Shown here: piece after piece, positions 1 through 8,700 of the stretch
Layout of the letters: the number at the start of each line of letters is the position of its first letter
How positions within the stretch are numbered: the first letter of the stretch is position 1
Origin: Scytonematopsis contorta HA4267-MV1
GTDB lineage: Bacteria; Cyanobacteriota; Cyanobacteriia; Cyanobacteriales; Nostocaceae
Direction: 5' to 3'
DNA: 64,000 nt
Assembly: GCA_019359035.1 (NCBI GenBank)
Contig: JAHHIC010000085.1
Coordinates: 1-64,000, forward strand
Translations under genes and position numbers: made by a program
The notes under the pieces: generated by a model
Database searches by the model: none
The model's input: only the letters and a program-made list of their open reading frames with translations
What the model was told of the DNA's origin: nothing

Positions 1-186
1 TACAATTCAGGTGTAATTTCTAGACGCGATTAATCGCGTTTTTACAATTCAGGTGTAATTTCTAGACGCGATTAATCGCGTTTTTACAATTCAGGTGTAA
101 TTTCTAGACGCGATTAATCGCGTTTTTACAATTCAGGTGTAATTTCTAGACGCGATTAATCGGGTTTTTACATTCACGTGTGATTT
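1..186. repeat. 42-bp tandem repeat array
   Basis: Four head-to-tail 42-bp units begin at 1, 43, 85 and 127, each opening with TACAATTCAGGTGTAATTTC and carrying the palindromic core ACGCGATTAATCGCGT. The fourth has a G change in the core, and a degenerate fifth piece runs into the stop codon of the gene ending at 187. The array may continue to the left of the window. The core belongs to the GAGAC...GTCTC palindrome family seen elsewhere here. Confidence 0.95.
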
Positions 187-2670
187 TTAGGGAAAACCGC
201 AATTACCACGAGGAACAGTGGTAGTACCGGAAACACTAGGAGAAGAAATAGTATTAGTACTTAAAGTCCCATCTTCAACCTGTATCGGTCCACCAACAGT
301 AGCATCAATAAAAACAGTGCCAATAGTATTATTTTGGGCTTGTAAACAAATCCTATCATTAAAGCCAAAAGTTTGAGCTTTAAAATCATTAATTCCATTA
401 GAGCTAACTTTAGCAAAAATAGTCGAATCATCAAAAGTAGTTATATTAACTCCTGATGTCGTATTGTTTTGAATTTGATTAGACTCAATAGCAAGTCGCA
501 ATTGGGAGGTATTATTAGTAGTAGCAGAAACACCATTAAGCTGATTTCGAGAAATTTGGGGATTATTAGTAATATTAACCGTACCCCTAGCATTATCAGA
601 AAGAAACACATTCACGCCAGCATCTTGATTATCGGTGATAGTATTTCTACTAATATTAAAAGTCCCGGAAGTGTCATTAGAAAGTATCATGTCAATACCC
701 CGCAAACTGTTGACTAGATTATTATTACTGACATCAGCAGTTACTTGGGAATTATCAGACATCGAGAAATCAACACCAATAATATTATTATTAATCGTAT
801 TACCAGCAATATTGAAAGTTCCCGAACCTCGACCCACTAAATTAGTTGTAACACCTCGAAATTGATTTTGAGAAATCGTATTATTGGTAATATTAAAAGT
901 ACCCCTAGCTGTTTCAGAAATTCTAATGTCAATACCATCAGCAGTTTCTCCAGAACCGCGATTATTATTTACAGAGTTATTAGAAATATTAAATACACCA
1001 GTAGCAGTATTATTCAACTCAATATTAATTCCATCACCATCTAATTCTCCAGTTGCATTTCCTTCAACTGTGTTATTAGTAATCCGGAAATCAACTTGCC
1101 CTTGTTGACTGCTTAAATTAATTCCATCTAAGCGAGAACCTCTAACTGTATTATTAGAAATAATTCCAGTTCCGTTAACATTTAACAAAGAAATACCACT
1201 ATTCGTAGAATTAGAAATAATATTATCTCTAATGGTAAAATTGCTAATACCATTGCCACTAACCCCAGCACCAGTAGTAGGAGAAATTGCAAAACCAGAA
1301 AGGGTAGTGTTATTACCCATAGTCGCAGTTCCACTAACAGTAGGAAGAGTACCCGGTCGAGAAAGAGGTAAAACAATATTTCCTAACTGAACAGTATCAA
1401 TTCTTTGGGTGACTCCATTAGATAAAACTTGTACACCATCAGGAATTGTAAAACTGGGAATACCTGGATTTGTTCCCGGTTGTACATAAACAATATCATT
1501 AGCTTGAGCTACACTTAAAGCTTGGTTAACAGTAGCAGCTGGAGTTTCAAAATTTGCATCCCCACCTGCTACTCCTAAAGTCACGTGTCGAAATCTCCAA
1601 GGTTGTCCAGTTGCAGGATTGTTAACAAATAATGTTTCTTGAGCGTTAAATGACTCAACTTGAAGCTCTTGTTTAACAACAATATTTGCTTGACGAAAAA
1701 CAGATTCACCTAAACGAGCTAAAGCTAATTCTTCTTTTTTTACACCCCTTGGACGAGTTCCGGGAAAAGAAGTACCAAGACTAACAATAAAATTAGTACC
1801 AAAAGTTTCATCGTGAGATAAAGAAAGACCTAAACGGAAATTATCATTTGGTCGCGCTTCCAAACGAGTACGCCAACCAAAAATATCATTACTGTTGTTA
1901 CCATTATAATAATAGATGCCACCATAACCGCGCACATCGCCATTATTACCAATTTGGGCAATTTTAACGCCACCTTCAACATCAAAACCCATCATCGCAG
2001 CTTGAAAACTACGGTTAATTTGTGTGTTACGAGTGCGACTTTGAGCTAAGAAATTACCCTGAAAAAAAGGTTCGGATAGGGGAGAAAAGCTTTCAATAGA
2101 ATTTTCTTGAACTAACTTGCGAGTATTACCCACAGGGATATAAGCATTAGCTCGAAAATCCCAAAAATCGCTTAAAGCTTCAAATCCAGTACCAATTTGG
2201 CGAAAATCATTTCTATCGGTATCTCGCATATCATAAGCAACATAACCACCAACAATCAGCTTGTCTTCTGGACTATAAAATCTATGTCCTAAAACCAGAT
2301 TGCCACCAAAATTAGAATTATTATCTATTAATAATTTTCCCTGAAAAAAAGTGAGATTATTACCAGGTTTTTGTAGTAAGGGAACAAAACCTTCCACACC
2401 GGTAAAAGAACGTTCGTAACCAACACCAGCACCAGTAGTAAAATCTGCACCAAAACGCGGTAGAACCATGACTGTAGTATTTTCATTTATTCCAGGTGCT
2501 TGCGTCAAATTCAGATTAACTTGTTGACCAGAAAATTCAGCTTCTCGTAAAGTTTTAGGGTTTTTGTGTTTATATTCCGATACCCTTACTTGAGCGAATG
2601 CACTAGAACTAAAAATAGGAGAAAACAAAGAAATCAAGAAAAGAAGTTTTTTGAAATTTATAAAATTCAT
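187..2670 (-). CDS. Inverse-autotransporter-like barrel with beta-helix passenger (copy 1)
   Basis: 827 aa, predicted to sit in the outer membrane and display a beta-helical passenger. Residues 1-27 look like a Sec signal peptide (FKKLLFLISLFSPIFSSSAFAQ region). Residues ~30-330 resemble the intimin/invasin-type inverse autotransporter barrel, with strand-like stretches such as GHRFYSPEDKLIVGGYVAYD. A linker leads to residues ~390-770, rich in Asn-ladder repeats (ISNNTV, NITNNTI, NISRNTI) typical of right-handed parallel beta-helices. Two Cys lie near the C-terminus. I chose the ATG at 2670 over a TTG at 2691 because it gives exactly the 827-aa length of the paralogue at 11157-13640. It begins 47 bases after the stop of the giant gene upstream, so co-transcription is likely. 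The passenger's ligand is unknown. Confidence 0.85.
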   Translation of the reverse strand: MNFINFKKLLFLISLFSPIFSSSAFAQVRVSEYKHKNPKTLREAEFSGQQVNLNLTQAPGINENTTVMVLPRFGADFTTGAGVGYERSFTGVEGFVPLLQKPGNNLTFFQGKLLIDNNSNFGGNLVLGHRFYSPEDKLIVGGYVAYDMRDTDRNDFRQIGTGFEALSDFWDFRANAYIPVGNTRKLVQENSIESFSPLSEPFFQGNFLAQSRTRNTQINRSFQAAMMGFDVEGGVKIAQIGNNGDVRGYGGIYYYNGNNSNDIFGWRTRLEARPNDNFRLGLSLSHDETFGTNFIVSLGTSFPGTRPRGVKKEELALARLGESVFRQANIVVKQELQVESFNAQETLFVNNPATGQPWRFRHVTLGVAGGDANFETPAATVNQALSVAQANDIVYVQPGTNPGIPSFTIPDGVQVLSNGVTQRIDTVQLGNIVLPLSRPGTLPTVSGTATMGNNTTLSGFAISPTTGAGVSGNGISNFTIRDNIISNSTNSGISLLNVNGTGIISNNTVRGSRLDGINLSSQQGQVDFRITNNTVEGNATGELDGDGINIELNNTATGVFNISNNSVNNNRGSGETADGIDIRISETARGTFNITNNTISQNQFRGVTTNLVGRGSGTFNIAGNTINNNIIGVDFSMSDNSQVTADVSNNNLVNSLRGIDMILSNDTSGTFNISRNTITDNQDAGVNVFLSDNARGTVNITNNPQISRNQLNGVSATTNNTSQLRLAIESNQIQNNTTSGVNITTFDDSTIFAKVSSNGINDFKAQTFGFNDRICLQAQNNTIGTVFIDATVGGPIQVEDGTLSTNTISSPSVSGTTTVPRGNCGFP

Positions 2671-2717
2671 ATTACTTACATTAATTGTCAAAAGTTGTCA
2701 AAAGTTGTCAAAAATTA

Positions 2718-5700
2718 TTAAATCGTTCGGAAAGAGTTTGCTGTCAAAGTTGAAGCATTTACTCCGATTAAAATTGCAAGACTGCGATTATTGCTGCTGT
2801 CAATAAGTAAGGTGTTATTACCGCTTTGAGAAATTAATAACGAATCAAACCTTAAGCCACTACCACAAGCAATGCTATCTTCACCAAGCCTAAAATCAGT
2901 AATAGTATCTACCCCTTCATTTCTAGTAACAACAAAAGTATCTCGTCCAAAACCTCCCGTACAAACATCATTACCAGCACCACCATATATAAAGTCTTCA
3001 CCAGCATCACCCCACATTTGGTCATTTCCAATTTCACCAAAGATTCTGTCATCAGCATCACCACCGAATAAGCGGTCGTTACCATCACCACCGAAAATTT
3101 CGTCAATCCCTAATCCAGCAACTACAGTGTCGTTCCCACCAAAAGCAAAAATGCGGTCATTACCAGCAGTTCCATCAAAGGTTTCAGATAGATTTGTTCC
3201 GTTGATAATGTTGAACTCAATGCTTATTATGTCGTTATTAATATTAGTAACACTAATATCATCTGGATTTATTCCGTTGTAATTTAAATCTTGACTGACA
3301 GCAGCAGAAGTGACAATTTTGTAAGCTATATCTCCATCAACAAGCGTATCGTCTACACCTGTAATCGTAACTATTTGCTCAGTATTCCAATTGATGGAAT
3401 TAAAAGTGAGGCTGTTTTTAGAAATGATTCCCTCGGAAGTGTTGTCGCTGTTTAAATTAAAAGTAACATCAGCAGTGGGTTGGCTTTTTAATTTAACATT
3501 AAAGCTTGCTGTTCCTCCTGCTTCGGTAGTTATTAAACCTGTAGTAAATGAAATGCCGATACCAGCAACATCATCATTAATAATAGAGACTGTGCCGTTA
3601 TTCTTAATAGGATTAATAGTGTAACCACTTCCCGTGACTAAATTCAGTTGGAGAGTTTCTCTTGCTTCTGCGAAGTTATCATCAACTGGAATCAAGTTAA
3701 AATCAACAAAACTTTGTCCGTCGGGAATTACTACTGAAAAAGCACTATTTAAAACTCCACCAGAGAGAGCATAGTCACTATTACTAGCAGTACTATTATT
3801 ATCAACAGCAAAATTAACAGTTAAATTACCTTTAGTAAATTCGCGGCTAATGCGGAAAGTTCCTGTATCATTTCCAGGCTCAGCAGCTGTTGCGTCTGTT
3901 GCTTCAATGCTGGTAACTTGCGGGTTAACGGTGACTGTAAAAATTTGAGGAGTAGTTGAAGTATCAATACCACCAAAATCAGTGCCTCCATCGTCTTTAA
4001 CAAGTACTTCAACTGTTGCTGTGGTACTGCTATTAATTGTGTCAACTGGTGTGTAAATAAGATTTCCTGTTGTCGGGTCAATTGTTGGTGCAGTAGCGAA
4101 TATACCAGCATTATTAGTAACATTTACTGTGTAACTACTAACTACTTGCTCCAATTCATTCGCACCTGGATTAAATCCACTTACCCAACCAGTAATAGTT
4201 TGTTGTCCTGCTCCTGCAGTGATTGTTTGGTTTGTTCCTTTGGTGAAACTGGGAGCATCATTGATGTAAAAAACACGAATATCAAAGGTATAAGTAGTTG
4301 TATTGGTTCCATCACTAACGTTTAAAGAAATTTTAGCATTACCATTTTCATTTGCGGTTGGTGTGACAGTGACAATGCGAACTTGTCCTGTACCTTCAAC
4401 AACAATATTGGCGTTAGGAATTAAGCTTGTGTTATCGGATGTGGGATTAATTATTAGATTATCTGCGGCAGTCTCAAAGTCTTGAATAGTAAAGCGAATA
4501 GGATTTGTTGACTGGTCTTCATTGATAAGTTGAATTGGAATATTTTTACTAGCAGTTAAACTTATTCCAGATAAATTAACAGTAGCTCCTGCTTGTACAG
4601 AATTATCTCCAAAGAAAATTAAGTTACCTTTTTCATAGGGGTTGGGAGGAGTAATTTCAGCAGAAGGAATTTGTATAATATCTTCAAGCTTGATACTACC
4701 TAAAACTTCAAGAATTTTTTTCAATTCGGGAGTACCTAAAAATTCAAGAACATCTTGAATCTCAGGGCTATTTATAGTTTTGATAATATCTAGAAATTGC
4801 GGAGTATTTAAAATTGTCAGAACGTCTGGAATTTCCGAAATATCTATAAGTTGAAGAAGATTTGAAAACCCAGTCGTATTTAAAAAATCGGAAATATTCG
4901 GAATGTCTGGAACATTTAAAGTTTCAATAATACTTTGAACTAAGGGATTGTTTAAAATTTCCAGAATATTTGGAAGCTGAGATATATCTATAATTTTAAG
5001 AATATCTTCTAGTCCGGGAATATTTGGAAGCTCAAGTCCAGGAATATTCGGAAGTTCTGGAATATCTATAGGATAGTTCAGGGGTTTAAAGGCAGAATAG
5101 TCTCGCAATCTACCACTGAGAATAACGTTATCATTAGCAAATAAAGTATAAGTATCACCAAAAACTGTCAAATTGTAGTTCTGTAATTGTTTAGTATTAA
5201 AAGAAACTCCTTCTGCTTGCGTAAATAATGTTCGGAAATTACTTCGTGGAAGGGGGTTATCTGGTTCGTCTGATGGGTTTATTTGAGTTGTGCTATCTTC
5301 ATAAGCCCAAATGCGGTCTCCCCAGAAACCCAGTTGAATACCTTTTTTATCGTCGCTAAGAAGAGTGACATTAAAACCAGCTCTATCGTCTTTGCCATCT
5401 TGGTTTACATCAGTACCTGGAAGACGGTTAGTTTCGGATTTTAGTTCAGCCTGAAAAGAAAGGGTATATCCTAAATTTCTGTCTAACTTGGGGAAGCTGA
5501 AATTTAAAGGTGTGGAAGTCAGTTGTAATTTTCCTCCACCCAATAGCGCAGTACCAAAATCGATACCGTAATAGATATAGCCTGCGTAAGCTTTGTTGTC
5601 TGTAGTCAGAGTAATTCCAGAACTGCTACCAGCTACTTCACTAGCCTCACCACCAGTCAAAAATGCGGTGTTTAAATATGTAAACCAAGGTGCTCCTGGT

Positions 5701-8700
5701 GCTGCTTGAGGATTTGTAGGTGATAGCTTGGTAGTTCCATCATAAAGGATTACTGCTTCCCCCACGAAGGGTGCATCATTTTGTGGAGTTAGTGCAATAT
5801 TTTTACTAACTGGGATACTAGTACCACCATCTCCGTCTGTGAGAACTATTTCTACAGTTCTGTTTGTAATACTGGGATTTTGGGAAACATTGGCATAAGT
5901 TATATTTCCTAGCAAAGCTTGAACAGCAATAGATGTAGCGTTTGCGTTCAGACTAATTACTAGGTTTTCTGTGCCGATACCACCGCTAAAAGTTCCAATT
6001 TGGGTACTACCATACTTGATAATTCTACCATCAAGATTAATTTGATTTGCTTCAGTCCCTTGATTGCGAATGTTTAAACGGTCGTCAGCAGAACCACCAG
6101 ATAAGAAGCGGATGGTGAGAGTTCCGGTATCAAAGTTAGAAGAGTCATCATCTCTAACTGTGCCACTAGTAATTATTACAGGAGCATCATTTTCGGTGTA
6201 AAGAACATTAGGAGAAGTACCGGGTAAGAGGGTAACTATAGGATTTTGGTTAACAGGAATAATAATATTAGTCGTGATAGTGTTGAGGTTGTCGGCAATT
6301 GCTGTGATACCACCCCTTGTAGTTGTATTAATATTCGTACGGCTATCACCAATGGTAAAACCACTATAGTTATTATCTAGCGCTCTCACACTTAAAGTTG
6401 GTGGAGTACCGTTGTAGTTAGCCACAGGAACAAAGCGGACTTTGGTAGCAGCAGACAAAGCTAATGCGTTTGCACCATCTCCTACAACACCAATATCAAA
6501 CCAGTTATTACCATCAGTTGAGTATTGCCATGCACCTTCTGTAGTCGCGTTAGCAGAATTTCCCACCACTGCAACACCGTTTAAACTTGCTCCTGTATCT
6601 GGGTCACTAAATAAACTGGTAAACAGATTGGAAATAGAGTTTCCAGGAGGATTCGCTGTGTTTCCTGGAATTGCTACAAGAGTTGCATTATTTGTGAAAC
6701 TGGGAGCATCGTTAACGGCTGTGATATTAGTAGTAATAGTGTTGGGGTTAGCAGCGATTGCCGTGACACCGCCTCTTGTAGTTGTATTAATAGTGACTTT
6801 ATCGCTGCCATTACTGAAACTACTATAAGTATTATCTAATGCTCTTACACTCAGAGCCGCAGGTGTGCCATTGTAATTGCTGACAGGAACAAAACGTACT
6901 TTGGTTGCAGCAGATAGAGCTAATGCGTCACCATCGGTAACAGAACCAATATCAAACCAATCAGTGCCACCAGTTGAATATTGCCAAGCACCTTCAGTAG
7001 TCTGATTAGCGGTATTTCCTATTACAGCAATACCACTTAAACTCGCTCCTGTATCTGGGTCGGTAAACAAACCAGTAAAGAGATTAGAAATTATATTTCC
7101 AGCCGGGTTTGTAGTGTCTTCTGGAACTGCTGCGAGTGCGGCATTATTTGTGAAACTGGGAGCGTCGTTAACGGCTGTGATGCTAGTAGTGATTGTGTTG
7201 GGGTTAGCAGCAATTGCCGTAACGCCACCTCTGGTGGTTGTATCAAGAGTGACTTTTGTACTGCCGTTACTGAAACTGCTATAAGTATTATCTAATGCTC
7301 TGACACTCAAAGCCGCAGGTGTTCCATTGTAGTTACTAACAGGAACAAAACGTACTTTGGTAGTTGCAGATAAAGCTAATGCATTAGCACCATCGGTAAC
7401 AGAACCAATATCAAACCAGTTAGTGCCATCAGTTGAATATTGCCAAGCTCCTTCGGTGGTAGAGTTAGCGGTATTTCCCACCACAGCAACACCACTTAAG
7501 CTTGCTCCTGTGTCTGAGTCGCTAAACAAACCAGTAAAAAGACTAGAAATTATATTTCCAGCCGGGTTCGCAGTGTCTTCTGCAACTGCTGCAAGTGCGG
7601 CATTGTTTGTGAAACTGGGGGCATTGTTGACACCAGTAATGTTGGTAGAGATAGTGTTGGGGTTAGCTGCAATTGCTGTGATACCACCCCTGGTTGTTGT
7701 ATTAATATTGACGCGACTACTACCACTTGTGAAGCTGCTATATGTATTATCTAGTGCCCTTACACTCAAAGTCGGTGGAGTCCCGTTGTAGTTAGCGACG
7801 GGTACAAAACGTACTTTGGTGGCATCAGACAAAGCTAATGCATTTGTGCCATCCCCAACAGTACCAATCGCAAACCAGTTAGTACCATCAGTTGAATATT
7901 GCCAAGCCCCTTCGGTGGTTGAGTTAGCGGTATTTCCCACCACAGCAACACCACTTAAACTTGCTCCCGTATCTGGGTCGCTAAATAAACTCGTGAAGAG
8001 ACTGGAAATTAGATTTCCTGTAGGGTTAGCCGTGTTTGCTCGGATTGCTGCTAGTGTGGCATTGTTTGTAAAACTGGGAGCGTCGTTAACAGCATTAACA
8101 ATAGTCGTAATGGTGTTAGAATTCTCAGCAATTACGGTTATGCCACCCCTGGTAGCAGTATTAATATTGACGCGACTACCACCATTCGTGAAACTACTAT
8201 AAGTATTATCCAGTGCTCTGACAGTCAGAATCGGGGGAACGCCATTATAATTTGCCACAGGGACAAAACGTATATTGGTATTTTCAGACAGTGCTAGTGC
8301 ATTTGCTGCATCATCAACAGCACCAATATTAAACCAGTTATTACCATCAGTTGAGTATTGCCATGTACCTTCGGTAGTAGAGTTAGCAGTATTTCCCACA
8401 ACCGCAACCCCATTTAAAATTCCCCCGGCATCTTTGTCAATAAACAAACCCGTAAAGATATTAGAAATAACATCTCCAATAGGGTTAGTGATATCTTCAT
8501 TAATTGCCACTAGGGTAGTATTGTTTGTAAAACTGGGGGCATCATTAACTGGGTTAATAGTAACTGTGGCTGTTTCGCTAATACTCCCGCTGTATGGTGC
8601 TGTCACCCCTCTAGGAAAAAGATTTACTCCTGCAGTTCCACTAGTTAAAGCGTTTGTCCTATCCCAAGCACGAAAGCTGATATCAGCAGTACCATTGAAA

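Noticed and set aside
2671-2691. TTG start of the first barrel gene seven codons upstream
   Set aside because: The ATG at 2670 gives the same length and N-terminus layout as the paralogue at 11157-13640.
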